A stretch of 64,000 nucleotides of DNA from a bacterium (GCA_037128595.1 JBAXWB010000002.1:62001-126000), one strand, 5' to 3'. Counted from the first letter of the stretch, positions 18,041 through 28,035 are shown. The notes: a model not told the origin generated them from the letters alone. Made by a program: numbers and translations.

Positions 18041-19801
18041 TTATTTCGCCAGCTTCGTCACCGTCACACTCTGGATGCAGTACTTACCGGAGTTGATACG
18101 GAAGTCGAAGGCCCAGGAGGCGACAAACTGAGGGTCATCAATCCGCCAGGTCGCCTTGTGCCATTCCTGGTTGTCGGGAATGTCGTAAGGCTTGGCGTCC
18201 TTATACCCACTGGTGGATTCATACTGGAGGGTAAGTTTGAAGGGATCATTCTGCTCGTTACGGCGGACTACAGCGGTGATCTCGACCGGAACGGTATCGT
18301 AGGACAGGAAATTGGGATCCACCAGGAAGGCATTGCCGCCCGGCACATTGCCAGCGCGGGCGTTGCCGCCATAGAGAACAACATCGGCGGCAATGCTGTC
18401 GGCCGACAGGGTGTGCAGCCCTTTCTCCACATTCTTCGCACCCATGGTAACCGAGACCGATTTGGCGTCCGTGTAATCGCCACCCCATGGGAACGGTTTG
18501 GTTTTGTTGGCCTTCGCCTGCGCCACCAGTTTGTCCGGGACACCTTTTTCAATAATGATCGGATCGGCCGTCAGCGGCACTTTGAAGGCCTTGACGATCT
18601 GGTCAATCTGCGGATTGATATACTCCACCCCCGAATCGAACTCCACCTCGTCCGGCGTAGCGGTTGCAGCCCATGTGATCAGGACAACTCCGTTGGCCCC
18701 CTGAAAGACAAAGGCGTAGTGCTTATCGTTGAGCAATACCCAGCCGAGATAACGGGGGTACTTGCCCAGATAGCGAATCATCACTGACAAGGCGGTGTAG
18801 GATGGACGTTTATTGCCTTTGGCATCCATCAGGCCCATTGGACCGCTGTCACCATCCCGGCCTTCAAACCACTGAATACATGCGATGCCCTGGGCAATGC
18901 CCATGGTGTAGGTCTTAACCAGCGCCTGAGCCTGCTTGGCGGCACTGCGCTTGGCATCATAGCCAATCTCGGTAAAGAAAATGGGAACGTTAACCTTGGC
19001 CGGATCCTGGGCGGCCAGCATCTTCCGCACCTTGGAGGCAATGGTCAGGAACAGCGGCTCGGTACCCGGATGGGAGGCCACCGTACCCAGAACCTCATAA
19101 GGATGCAGGGTAATGTAATCGTAATGGCCCTTCGCCCCGGCCTTGATCGCCGCGTCCAGATAATACAGATACACGGACTTGGTGGCCAGCCCCACCAAGG
19201 CATCCGGGTTGGAAGACTTGGCGGCATCGTAGGAGGCCACCATCACTTTGGCATAATCGGAGGGAGGCGCGTTCTTGGTACCGTTTGGCGGTTCGTTCCA
19301 AACCTCGAAGTACTTCACCCGGCCCTTGGTATGCGCCACCATGTTGGAGACATAGTTCGACCACTCGGGCAGACAGTCCAACGGAAGCCCGCTGGGCGGC
19401 AATCGACTGGTGCCATTCGTGAGCCATTTCGGACGACGTCCCATGAGAAGCGCCCCGGCATGGACATTTTGGGATTCCAGATAGTCCAGACGTTCATCCG
19501 TCACCTTCCAATTGAATTTCCCCTGCTCAGGTTCACACCCCCAACTCCCCCCGAAACATCTCACATCGGTAACCCCAATCTCCACCATCTGAGGGATCCA
19601 GGTGGGAAAGCACTGCGACCGCATCGAACAGGGCCCAATGCCAAAGGGACTGACCGGCCGATCTACAGGCCGGACAGGATCCGCGGCCAACGTTCTGGCC
19701 GGTAAAGCGAACAGGCAACCGATCAACATGACGCTGATCGCAATACGGAATGCAGGAACACGGGCAATGAGTTCACGGTTTACTGGTGGTCTTTCATTCA
19801 T
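18041..19801 (-). CDS. Secreted clan GH-A glycosidase (GH39-like)
   Basis: A 586-residue exported enzyme. The start at 19801 has AAGGAAA five bases upstream; a farther in-frame ATG at 19846 would sit on the promoter. A signal peptide (FRIAISVMLIGCLFALPARTLAA) is followed by a TIM barrel. Acid/base Glu170 lies in FEVWNEPPNG and nucleophile Glu278 in IFFTEIGYD. A C-terminal beta-sandwich of about 200 residues probably binds carbohydrate. The barrel motifs resemble GH39 and neighbouring families. A TATAGT promoter lies 44 bases upstream, and 111 bases separate it from the next gene on the same strand. The substrate is unknown, but the context suggests part of the same glycan pathway. Confidence 0.82.
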   Translation of the reverse strand: MNERPPVNRELIARVPAFRIAISVMLIGCLFALPARTLAADPVRPVDRPVSPFGIGPCSMRSQCFPTWIPQMVEIGVTDVRCFGGSWGCEPEQGKFNWKVTDERLDYLESQNVHAGALLMGRRPKWLTNGTSRLPPSGLPLDCLPEWSNYVSNMVAHTKGRVKYFEVWNEPPNGTKNAPPSDYAKVMVASYDAAKSSNPDALVGLATKSVYLYYLDAAIKAGAKGHYDYITLHPYEVLGTVASHPGTEPLFLTIASKVRKMLAAQDPAKVNVPIFFTEIGYDAKRSAAKQAQALVKTYTMGIAQGIACIQWFEGRDGDSGPMGLMDAKGNKRPSYTALSVMIRYLGKYPRYLGWVLLNDKHYAFVFQGANGVVLITWAATATPDEVEFDSGVEYINPQIDQIVKAFKVPLTADPIIIEKGVPDKLVAQAKANKTKPFPWGGDYTDAKSVSVTMGAKNVEKGLHTLSADSIAADVVLYGGNARAGNVPGGNAFLVDPNFLSYDTVPVEITAVVRRNEQNDPFKLTLQYESTSGYKDAKPYDIPDNQEWHKATWRIDDPQFVASWAFDFRINSGKYCIQSVTVTKLAK

Positions 19802-19844
19802 AAAACTTTCCTTTGCCTGACAGTACTGGCGCATAACGTTAAAC

Positions 19845-19873
19845 ACTATATAGTACTGGCTGAAAAAAACAGG
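19845..19873 (-). promoter_or_regulatory. TATAGT-type promoter with ACTATATAGT palindrome
   Basis: The palindrome ACTATATAGT (19845-19854) supplies a -10 TATAGT on the minus strand, giving a leader of about 37 bases. The -35 region (CCTGTT at 19868-19873) is poor, which would suit an activated or repressed promoter. The palindrome is identical to that at 14180. Confidence 0.5.
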
Positions 19874-19888
19874 CCATCGAGTTCGATT

Positions 19889-20851
19889 TCATTGACCCCA
19901 TTCCCTCCACGCCTGAATCATGGCGCGGTAATTCTCCATCGGCACCTCAGGCTGGACGGCATTGGAGGCGCCCAGGACCAATCCGCCGTCGGCCTTGCAG
20001 GTGACGAGGAGGTTCCGGGTGGATTGATAAACAGCGTCGGGCCGCCCCCTGAGCAGAAGACCGCAATCAATATTTCCGCACAAACAGAGGCGCTGCCCGG
20101 CCATCTCCCTCGCCTTGGGCATATCCATGCCGGCGGTAGGATCAATGGCCTGCAGGGCATCAACCCCGGTCGACGCGATGGTCTCTAGATAACGGGTCAG
20201 GTTCCCATCGCTATGAAGAATGCTGTACATTCCCATTTCACGAATCGCATCCGACCACTGCGTTAAATAGGGCAGAATCCAGCGCTCCATTTGTTCGGGG
20301 TTGAAAAAAGGCCCCGAGTTGTCGGCGAGATCGGAAGGGGAAACCACAATCTCCGCCCCGACATCACGAAAACGTTTCGCTACCTCCAATGCGGCCTTCA
20401 GGCTATTCTGAGCCATGGCGTCAATACTCTCGGGGTCATCCACGAGACGGCAGCAGAACTCCATCGAGTAGTCGGCTTTGATGATACCCCCCGTAATCGC
20501 TACCAGCATCAGATCGCGTGGGGCCCGTTCCCGCAATATGGCCGATTGCCGGAAACGTGTGTCACCGGGCAGACAGTAATAGGCCAACTGGCCCGGGGCA
20601 TGATTCCAATACCCGTTGGGCACCGTCAGCGCGGCATACTCCAACTCCGCCGAGACAGCAACCATGATCTCGGCATTCTGCTGCATGGCCTGTTCCTGCC
20701 CGGCCGGGGAGAGCGACTCAAACTCGCGCCCTAAAACCACATGTTTCCCCGATGCCGCATCCCACGCCTGGAACTCGAGCTCCCAGATCGGAACGGCCAC
20801 TCCGGGGGTCCTCCGCGAAAGCGCGGCTATCATAGCGTCTCGTTTATTCAC
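19889..20851 (-). CDS. Uroporphyrinogen decarboxylase-like (URO-D) protein
   Basis: A 320-residue protein of the URO-D/MtaA barrel superfamily. Recognisable segments are the start MNKRDAMIAALSRRTPG, the middle GAEIVVSPSDLADNSGPFFNP and ILHSDGNLTRYLETI, and near the end GVDALQAIDPTAGMDMPKAR and LCLCGNIDCG. True HemE enzymes have an N-terminal basic motif that I do not see here, so it is more likely one of the URO-D-like methyltransferase-type or unknown paralogues frequent in PVC genomes. It is three bases downstream of the GH130 gene and therefore co-translated with it. Its role beside a sugar phosphorylase is unknown. Confidence 0.82.
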   Translation of the reverse strand: MNKRDAMIAALSRRTPGVAVPIWELEFQAWDAASGKHVVLGREFESLSPAGQEQAMQQNAEIMVAVSAELEYAALTVPNGYWNHAPGQLAYYCLPGDTRFRQSAILRERAPRDLMLVAITGGIIKADYSMEFCCRLVDDPESIDAMAQNSLKAALEVAKRFRDVGAEIVVSPSDLADNSGPFFNPEQMERWILPYLTQWSDAIREMGMYSILHSDGNLTRYLETIASTGVDALQAIDPTAGMDMPKAREMAGQRLCLCGNIDCGLLLRGRPDAVYQSTRNLLVTCKADGGLVLGASNAVQPEVPMENYRAMIQAWREWGQ

Positions 20852-20854
20852 GGC

Positions 20855-21820
20855 TTATTTCCTCCCCAGACACAAGGCAATCAGGTCATCCACATGGGCC
20901 GTGGCCAGGCATTCTACCGTATCGGCCGCGCCATAATAAAGTTTCACTTCCCCGTTCGGCTCAAGAATCATACCGCCCGGGAAAAGCACGTGTCCCCGGA
21001 ACCCTTCCTTCTCATAACTCGTGGTGGGCACCATCAGGGGTTCACGGGCCATACCAATCACTTTCCACGGACTTTGGAGATCAAGGAGCATGATTCCGAT
21101 GGTGTAGGTCTTATACCAGTCCCGATGCCAGGCGGGTAGTTCCCTGGTTTTATCCGTATTGACGGCATGAAACGCCGTCAACCAGCCGGCAGGCGTCTTC
21201 ACCGGCGGGGCACCGGGACCGATCTTGCAGTTAGCCCATGGCACCTGTTCGGAACCCAGCACCAACTGTGTGTTACCCCAGTAGGCACAATCAGGAGAAT
21301 CCGAATACCACAGGTCGAAATTCTCCGGACCTCCCCGGCCATAGATCGGGAACGGTCTTTCAAGCCGGAGAAACTTCCCGTCCACCTTCCCGGGAAAAAG
21401 GACCATATTCCGGTTATCAGGAGCGGAAAGACTCAGGACTTCCCAATGATCAAAATCATCTGTCACCGCAATACCGCCGCGAATCCCATGTTTGGTATCG
21501 ACGGCAAAGCAGAGATAACAGCGGTCATCAATCACCGTGATCCGGGGGTCGTAGGCCCGGCTAATCTCCTCAGTCTTCCATTCAATCCACGGCTTTGATT
21601 TTGGCACAAAGTGAATCCCATCATCGGAAACTGCCACCCCGATATTGGTGCCATCAAAATGGTTACTGCCCGGACGCCCCCCGTAGTCATTCCTGAACAC
21701 CATGACATACTTGCCCTGGTACTTGGCCACACCGGCATTAAAGATGAGGGTTGCCGGATATGGAATCCGATCCGCTGACAGGATCGGATTATGGGGATAT
21801 CGCGTGATTATTTCGTTCAT
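20855..21820 (-). CDS. GH130 mannoside phosphorylase family enzyme
   Basis: A 321-residue, five-bladed beta-propeller enzyme without a signal peptide. GH130 hallmarks are present: NPILSADRIPYPATLIFNAG at the start, the catalytic Asp91 in AYDPRITVI, GPGAPPVKTPAGWL in the middle and VKLYYGAADTV near the end. Family members use phosphate to split beta-mannosides (beta-1,4-mannooligosaccharides or Man-GlcNAc units), giving mannose 1-phosphate. It points to breakdown of beta-mannan or N-glycan cores in the cytoplasm. It lies upstream of, and three bases from, the URO-D-like gene. A weak purine-rich site precedes the ATG. Some GH130 subgroups are hydrolases; the basic phosphate-binding residues should be checked by alignment. 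Confidence 0.92.
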   Translation of the reverse strand: MNEIITRYPHNPILSADRIPYPATLIFNAGVAKYQGKYVMVFRNDYGGRPGSNHFDGTNIGVAVSDDGIHFVPKSKPWIEWKTEEISRAYDPRITVIDDRCYLCFAVDTKHGIRGGIAVTDDFDHWEVLSLSAPDNRNMVLFPGKVDGKFLRLERPFPIYGRGGPENFDLWYSDSPDCAYWGNTQLVLGSEQVPWANCKIGPGAPPVKTPAGWLTAFHAVNTDKTRELPAWHRDWYKTYTIGIMLLDLQSPWKVIGMAREPLMVPTTSYEKEGFRGHVLFPGGMILEPNGEVKLYYGAADTVECLATAHVDDLIALCLGRK

Positions 21821-21928
21821 ATATATATTCTTTCTGTTGTATAAAAATAAGATGACACCTCGATCACTGGATGAGGTAAACGGAACCGGGGCCCGACCAG
21901 TCCCGTCGAATTGAAGTCATTCATTCTG

Positions 21929-24900
21929 TTACTCCGTCAGGATGAGATCCCCCACCATATCGGTTTCCTTGAGGTGGACACCACTGAACCACCCCGCGAA
22001 ACTGCGACCGGCCCCATCATCATCATTTACAATCAGCCCCATGCCTAGGTCGGCGCCGGGAACCGGTTTGAAGGGTGCCAGCCGCGACCACGGAATGGCC
22101 ACCTCGTAGTCCGCATTGCCCCCTGCCCCGCGCTTGACCATCACCTTTGCATCCTTCACCTCGCCGGTCATGACTTCCGGCGAAGCCGTGGAATTGTACC
22201 AGAGTTGGGGGCCCTTGGTGCCCAGCCCCAAACATCCATCGTAGTACCCCATTTTTTCACCGCCCTGCCGACGGGGATCCACCAGGAACTGCAAGCCGTC
22301 CTGATTCCACAGATCGCCATCCGCCTTGCTGGACACAAAGATATTATCCGTCACCTGCACGCCCAGATAAAGATACTGTTCATCCCACAGGAACCGGACT
22401 TTCGCCGACACGTCATCCGGGCCATTCCACTTCGCCCCCTTGAATCCATAGAACTGCTCAGGCTGGTCAATCGTCGCCACCGGCGCCTTCGCCCAGCAGG
22501 CCTTGCTCAAGTCACCATCCATCACCGGCGTGCCTTTGTGAACCGCCATAAAGCCCGCCACATATCGGGAGACCATCGATTCATGCCCGTTGTCATCATT
22601 GACCCGCAGGGTCACATGATAGAGCGTCAGCGGAGCGATATCGCGCAGAGGCAGGCGGAAGGTCTTCGTCTCGCCTGCGGCCAAATTCGCCGTGCCGTCA
22701 GCCGCCTCACCAAAACCGGCCTGGGCCGGCTGGGGATCCGTTAACCGGTACGAGGCCTTGGCCATATTGAGTTCATGCCCGATGACCGCCTGCCAATGCA
22801 ACGTCACCGGTTCCTGGCTATGGTTGACGAGAGAAATCTGAACCGCCTTCGAGCCGAGAGCATCGCCAAGCGCCGGTTTGAGGGAGCCCGCAAAACTGCT
22901 ATCCACCGGCATATCGACCACGAGTGCCGCCACCGTCTTCCCGGAAACCACACGGCCTATCGTGATTCGCCCCGACTGCGCCTCGGTCTCAGCGGGTGGC
23001 ATCACCTCGCACACGACCTCATCCGGCCCGGCCGTACGGTTCGTCACCTGCCACTTCGGCGGCACGGTAACACGCACCGACTCCGGCGTTAATCCTGCAC
23101 CGAAAAGTTTCAATTCACGCTTCTGGCCCTTGACGACGGATGTCGGAGGCGCCTCCAACGCAACGGACGGTACAGCCCCTTTGTCTTGCAGTGTCGGTGT
23201 CTTGGCCCGGTAGAGCACCATGATCGGCTCCGCAGAAACTGTCACCGTCACAACCCCCTCATGCGGCGCCAGCGGCAGCGTCGTCCCGTCAAGCAGCACC
23301 AGCGAGGCCGTCTCCGCACCCGGCACGGCCAGCCCGATATCCGTCCTCCCCTTCTCATTCCAGACCATCTGCAAACACTCGCCCTTGGAGTTGGCAAACA
23401 GATAGGATTCCGTGCCATCCGCATAGGTCCGTTCCATCTTGAAGGCCTTGTTGGCAATCGCATTGATGGCCTGGTACAACGTCACCGCATCCAACTTCGG
23501 GTTGTACTGATTGTAACGCGTATCGTAGATGTTGAACGCTTGTCCTGATGAATTGGCCTCCGTGCCCTTGGGATCAGGATACATGATCGTAAACCACGAG
23601 GCGTTGACGCCGCCGGCCGCGAAGAAGACGGCGAATTTCTTGACCATTTCCTGGGCCACAATCTGGCGTGAGAGTCCCTGGCAGTTCAATCCCAGCTCCG
23701 TGCTGAAGATCGGCTTTACCGCATGATATTTCTCCATCAGCGCCTTGTAAGCCTCAACCGTCTTGCGGATGCCGGGATAGGATTCGTAGGTGTGGAAATC
23801 GTAGATATCGCAATAATTCTGATAGCCCTGCCGGAAATACTCCTCATTCGGCTCCACCGACGTGGCAATAACCTGGATTTTAGGATCGAACGCCTTGACC
23901 GCCTCGTACAACACCTTGTAAGCCGCAATATTGCTGGTGATCTGACTCGGGCCGCCGCTTGGCTCGTTCCCCAGACAGATATAGGCCAGACCGTTGGTGG
24001 CATAGGTTTTCAGGAAATTGGTCATGCCGGTCTTCAGCATCACCGGATCCATAACCTTTCCACGTTCCACGCCCGCCCCGGGTGAGCCGGTCACCCACTT
24101 CATGCCAAGCTTTTGGCACCACTCACCGCCGGGTAAATTCGGCTTGTAGGGCGGCTTGTCACTCCAGCCACCCCAGACACCCGGCACGCGGATACCAATC
24201 CGGTCGGTCAAAAAGAAGTAATCCTTGATCCGATTGTCCCAGTTCCGGATGGTAAAGGGAATTTCCTCCGGCGAATATTGTTTGGTCAGTGCCTCAGGCA
24301 ACCGCGCCAGACCAATCGTGTGGCGAAACGGCTTGGCACCGGGTTGCGGCACATCCAGATGCAGGCGGTAGAACCGTCCCACCTCAAGCCCGTTGGTCGA
24401 CAACACCAGTTCGCCCTCGTACTGGAATACCTGTTGCTTGAAAGCCGTCTTCTGAAGCGTCACTATCTGACTGACGCCTTGCTCGGCACCCCAGTAATCG
24501 GAAATGCTGGCCGTCACCGTCAGGTCTTCCTTCTTCAGCGGCTTCAAAGCCCAGACCGACACCTTGTAGGTGGGCATCTCGTCCGGCAGGAACATCCCCC
24601 CCAGACGTGAAGGTGAAAGCATAACCCGGTCAAACTGCTTTGCCGCTCCGGCTGCAGGCGGGACAAAGGAAACGGAGAGTTCATCCACCGCCATTGCCCC
24701 ATACGTCTTCTCAAGTTCAACGCCCAAGCGGCCTGCCACCGTTCCAGCCGGAGCCTCCAGCGTTTTCTTGAAAGGTTTCCAGACATTGGTACCCCGCAGT
24801 TCCTGGGCGAGAGAGCGCTCCAGCATCTTGCCTGCGGCATCCAGCCACTCCACCGCGATGACCCCCTGGAAGGACTCATCCGGCGAATACAAGGCCGAAC

Positions 24901-25729
24901 GGCCCGCCCCCGCCACCTCCCAGGCTCCGGGCCGGGCGGTAAACACCGGGCCACGGGCATGAATGGGCTGGTTTACATTCTCCAGGGTACGAACCAGTTG
25001 CAGCGCCCCGTTGCCGGAAAATGGCTGCACATCCGTCAGCATCACCGTGCCCACCGACTCCCACTTCTCCGGCATCCGTCCCGCCTCGAAGCCTTCCTTG
25101 TAGCAGGCCGCCTCCACAAGGGAAACCGCCTTCGTTATGGCCCTGGGCCGGGCGATGTCCAGTACCGGCGACAGGGTCTGACTCTTGTTGAGGATCACGG
25201 CCACCATCGAGGGTGAGCCGTGCCACTGGCCATCATTGGCGCCGCCCCAGTGTTCGCCTCCGGCAATCTTCAAGGGATCCAGCACCACCTCATGCCACTG
25301 CCCATCGGCCACGAGAGTGGCGATCTTCTGTTGGTGACACTGCCCGGTACTGTCGGTCATCCGCACGGTAAACTTCGTGCAGTTGGTTGACCGCAGGGTG
25401 AGCACGAGACTGTCCAAAGTGCTACCTGCCAATTCAGGAAGTTTGCGCACGGCCTGCACATAGGCTCCGCCACCTGTGAAATCGCCTGCCAGACGCATGC
25501 CGTTCCGACCGGCTTCGGGTTCATCTTTAAGCAGGATAAGCGATCCTTTTGCCCCTTTGAATTCACGCCCGTTGTCAAAGGACCAATCCATTTCGCCCGC
25601 TTGCAGCACCTCATCCAGCAAAAGGGTCTGCCTCTTCTCCGGCACGGCATCGCCAGCCTGCACGAAACACGTCCCATTCAAAAGCACACCAAAGCCCACC
25701 ACGATCATATAAAACAATAAACTCTTCAT
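21929..25729 (-). CDS. Very large secreted glycosidase with C-terminal CBM9-like domain
   Basis: A 1266-residue exported enzyme. The start at 25729 follows AGGAG by four bases and gives a signal peptide (LLFYMIVVGFGVLLNGTCFVQA); an open frame extends upstream to 25864 but across the promoter. Order: two beta-sandwich binding modules (~30-370), a linker sandwich, a TIM barrel (~500-760) with acid/base Glu589 in CLGNEPSGG and nucleophile Glu678 in FSTELGLNCQG, beta domains, then a CBM9-like module (~1060-1266: MDGDLSKACWAKAP, FLWDEQYLYLGVQVTD, DGLQFLVD). It is a paralogue of the protein at 14319 but with the extra C-terminal module. It probably binds and cuts a polysaccharide outside the cell. 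The GH family is unassigned. Confidence 0.82.
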   Translation of the reverse strand: MKSLLFYMIVVGFGVLLNGTCFVQAGDAVPEKRQTLLLDEVLQAGEMDWSFDNGREFKGAKGSLILLKDEPEAGRNGMRLAGDFTGGGAYVQAVRKLPELAGSTLDSLVLTLRSTNCTKFTVRMTDSTGQCHQQKIATLVADGQWHEVVLDPLKIAGGEHWGGANDGQWHGSPSMVAVILNKSQTLSPVLDIARPRAITKAVSLVEAACYKEGFEAGRMPEKWESVGTVMLTDVQPFSGNGALQLVRTLENVNQPIHARGPVFTARPGAWEVAGAGRSALYSPDESFQGVIAVEWLDAAGKMLERSLAQELRGTNVWKPFKKTLEAPAGTVAGRLGVELEKTYGAMAVDELSVSFVPPAAGAAKQFDRVMLSPSRLGGMFLPDEMPTYKVSVWALKPLKKEDLTVTASISDYWGAEQGVSQIVTLQKTAFKQQVFQYEGELVLSTNGLEVGRFYRLHLDVPQPGAKPFRHTIGLARLPEALTKQYSPEEIPFTIRNWDNRIKDYFFLTDRIGIRVPGVWGGWSDKPPYKPNLPGGEWCQKLGMKWVTGSPGAGVERGKVMDPVMLKTGMTNFLKTYATNGLAYICLGNEPSGGPSQITSNIAAYKVLYEAVKAFDPKIQVIATSVEPNEEYFRQGYQNYCDIYDFHTYESYPGIRKTVEAYKALMEKYHAVKPIFSTELGLNCQGLSRQIVAQEMVKKFAVFFAAGGVNASWFTIMYPDPKGTEANSSGQAFNIYDTRYNQYNPKLDAVTLYQAINAIANKAFKMERTYADGTESYLFANSKGECLQMVWNEKGRTDIGLAVPGAETASLVLLDGTTLPLAPHEGVVTVTVSAEPIMVLYRAKTPTLQDKGAVPSVALEAPPTSVVKGQKRELKLFGAGLTPESVRVTVPPKWQVTNRTAGPDEVVCEVMPPAETEAQSGRITIGRVVSGKTVAALVVDMPVDSSFAGSLKPALGDALGSKAVQISLVNHSQEPVTLHWQAVIGHELNMAKASYRLTDPQPAQAGFGEAADGTANLAAGETKTFRLPLRDIAPLTLYHVTLRVNDDNGHESMVSRYVAGFMAVHKGTPVMDGDLSKACWAKAPVATIDQPEQFYGFKGAKWNGPDDVSAKVRFLWDEQYLYLGVQVTDNIFVSSKADGDLWNQDGLQFLVDPRRQGGEKMGYYDGCLGLGTKGPQLWYNSTASPEVMTGEVKDAKVMVKRGAGGNADYEVAIPWSRLAPFKPVPGADLGMGLIVNDDDGAGRSFAGWFSGVHLKETDMVGDLILTE

Positions 25730-25781
25730 TTTGCTCCTATGCCAACTAGACCTTCCCATCAATCCAATCAATACACTGCAT

Positions 25782-25810
25782 ACTATAGAGTTTATGCATA
25801 AATAATCCAC
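25782..25810 (-). promoter_or_regulatory. TATAGT-type promoter inside a 22-base near-palindrome
   Basis: A -10 TATAGT on the minus strand (25782-25787) lies in a near-palindrome at 25777-25798 that begins and ends with TGCA. Its central ACTATAGAGT resembles ACTATATAGT at 14180 and 19845. The -35 match is poor. The leader to the ATG at 25729 would be about 45 bases. Confidence 0.5.
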
Positions 25811-25868
25811 AAGATTTCCGGTATTTGTAAAAAAGTATACCGAGGAGGAAAGCAATCCCGGCAACCTT

Positions 25869-27995
25869 TTACCTGATCAAGTACACCGTCCCACTCGCTC
25901 CCTTGCCGAAAGCGCCGGGCAGGGAAGTTCGTACCGTCAGGTCGTCCAGATAACAGCCACTGGAACCCACGCGAACACGACTCATGGAAATATTCGTCTG
26001 CACCATGTAGAACCAGGATCCGGTCCGCGTCAGTCCGTCATTCCCCCACCCGGCGGGATCCACGAGAGGAGCAGACTCATTGACCCTTATCTGGAAGCGA
26101 TGGTTGGTGTAGTCCTGCGCCACTGTAAACCGCGTCCATTTCGATGTATTGATCATTGTCGAGAGGGTCAACCATTCGTTTGAACCTGGACGGCCACTAG
26201 TGATATTCCGGTGCCAGATCACCAGCTGGCAGTTGGAACTTACACAGAAGGCGTACTGGCGATTCGTATCTTCAAGATAGGTTCCGACATAGGGAACCGG
26301 TAACCCCATGAGATCAAGATAGACCAACGGGCTCCCCTCACTGCTGACCTCACAGCTCACCATGTCATTCAGGGCAAGGAGTTGCGTATGGTTTGTATTA
26401 ATCGGCAACTCCAGGTGCAGGGGATCCACGTAGGCCAATACCCCCGCGTTTAACAGAGAATCATTGGTCACCACCCCGGCATCCTGGACGTCGGATGACC
26501 ACCCATTTGTCCCGGCCAGCAGGAACCCGTTGGGGTACTCTTCAAACGGCTCCACATAGGGCAGGACATTAAAAAACCCGGTATCGTTGGTGAAGAGAAT
26601 CCGGATCCCCGTATTCGTTATCCCCGTCACAAACCCGGCATTCCCCCCTGTAAACGCATTGTCAAGAAAGGTGAACGCGCCGTTGTAGACATTGTCATTC
26701 GTCGAGTTGTTGACGGCCTGGCCGGTCAACCGCACGACCAGTTGCGTCGCGCTGCTCCGGATAATCCGGGCAGTCAACCCGGACGGAAATCCATTGGTCG
26801 CAATCCAACCCTGCGCCACAAAATCCAACCCGTCGGATCCGGCAAAGGTATCCCCCGACAACGTGATTGTCATGGGGGTGCGGTTATCGATCACGCCGCC
26901 AGACAGTTCATTAAAAATGTTGCCGCTATACGTCAACACCCGGGGATCCGCGAACTGAACATGGAGATTAGACAACGAGTAATTCGAAACGGCAGCGGCA
27001 TTCCCGAGCAGAAACGCATTGTCCGTAAACGTGATCGTCAGGTTCGTGATACTGTCGGCCAGGGCATGAAAGGTGGCCGTCCCTGAAAATACCACCGTTG
27101 CGTCCTGCGCCGTGGAACCCCTGATGACGTGGAGCCCGAGCCCCGCCGGACGATTCGTAAAGGTCACCTTGCCGTTCGCCACCATATCTTCGCCATTCGT
27201 TGAATTGAATATCTTATTCACCAGGGAGAGTGTCGTTCCATTTACAACGCCGTTATTGGTGACCGTTTCGGCGAAGACATTGGTTCCATAACTCAGAACC
27301 GCGGGATTACCGAAATCTACCGACACATCGTCAACGTAGTTCGTGGCGTCCTCACCCACCCTCAGCCGGGCCATGACCCCGTTCGTCTGGACCATGTGAA
27401 ACCAGGAACCCGGATGGCCGCCCCCGGGCGTCGTCCACCCGGTGTTGTCCGTGAGCGGGCTACCTGCATTCACACTGATCTGGAAATAGTTGTTGGAATA
27501 GTCCTGTTTCACCGTAAAGCGGGTCCAGGTCCCGGTTGAAACGGGCGTGTTCACCAACTCCAGCCACTTGTTCGTGGGCGTGCCGGTAATGTCCTGGTGC
27601 CATATCACCACATGGCCATTAGTCGATACGTAGAACGAATATTGCGCGGTCGCATCCACATTCGCTGGAGGGGCATCAAGGAGTGTCGGCATGGCACGGA
27701 GATCCAGCGTCACCACGGCCCCGGTGGCACTTTGAATGTCATTGCAAATCTGGCTGGTCAACCGCAGCACGTTGGTATGGGCGGCCGGGGGAAGTGGATC
27801 CCCCTTCACCACACCGGCGCCACTGATCTCGGCGGACCAACCGTTCGTCGCGTCCAAGCTGGTATCGACGGCATACCCCTCGAAATTATCAAGCCAGGGA
27901 ACGGCGTTGGTCACCCCCGCGCCTGCCGTTCCACTACCCAACCCGATTCCTGCCAGAAGCAGAATCAGCCAGGCATGATATGTTGCATTGCTCAT
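25869..27995 (-). CDS. Secreted protein with duplicated concanavalin-like and central repeats
   Basis: A 708-residue exported protein with an internal two-fold plan. After a signal peptide (WLILLLAGIGLGSGTAGA) come a domain at ~30-230 (DNFEGYAV.. TNGWSAE.., WHQDITGTPTNKWLEL, FTVKQDYSNNYFQISVN, PGSWFHMVQTN), two ~105-residue beta repeats (~235-460, each with an NVF/NIF.E start and an FxDNAFxxGNA end), and a second copy of the first domain at ~475-690 (EPFEEYP, WHRNITSG, FTVAQDYTNHRFQIRVN, TGSWFYMVQTN). The terminal domains look like concanavalin/LamG-type sandwiches that could bind glycans. No catalytic motif is seen. It follows the large strand-repeat protein by 40 bases and is probably in its operon. 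Confidence 0.8.
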   Translation of the reverse strand: MSNATYHAWLILLLAGIGLGSGTAGAGVTNAVPWLDNFEGYAVDTSLDATNGWSAEISGAGVVKGDPLPPAAHTNVLRLTSQICNDIQSATGAVVTLDLRAMPTLLDAPPANVDATAQYSFYVSTNGHVVIWHQDITGTPTNKWLELVNTPVSTGTWTRFTVKQDYSNNYFQISVNAGSPLTDNTGWTTPGGGHPGSWFHMVQTNGVMARLRVGEDATNYVDDVSVDFGNPAVLSYGTNVFAETVTNNGVVNGTTLSLVNKIFNSTNGEDMVANGKVTFTNRPAGLGLHVIRGSTAQDATVVFSGTATFHALADSITNLTITFTDNAFLLGNAAAVSNYSLSNLHVQFADPRVLTYSGNIFNELSGGVIDNRTPMTITLSGDTFAGSDGLDFVAQGWIATNGFPSGLTARIIRSSATQLVVRLTGQAVNNSTNDNVYNGAFTFLDNAFTGGNAGFVTGITNTGIRILFTNDTGFFNVLPYVEPFEEYPNGFLLAGTNGWSSDVQDAGVVTNDSLLNAGVLAYVDPLHLELPINTNHTQLLALNDMVSCEVSSEGSPLVYLDLMGLPVPYVGTYLEDTNRQYAFCVSSNCQLVIWHRNITSGRPGSNEWLTLSTMINTSKWTRFTVAQDYTNHRFQIRVNESAPLVDPAGWGNDGLTRTGSWFYMVQTNISMSRVRVGSSGCYLDDLTVRTSLPGAFGKGASGTVYLIR

Positions 27996-28035
27996 ACGCC
28001 CCCCACGTTGCCGCCTTCGCTTATTTCCGCACCCA

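Noticed and set aside
25730-25864. Upstream in-frame extension of the 1266-residue glycosidase
   Set aside because: It would place the signal peptide inside the protein and overlap the promoter; AGGAG supports the start at 25729.
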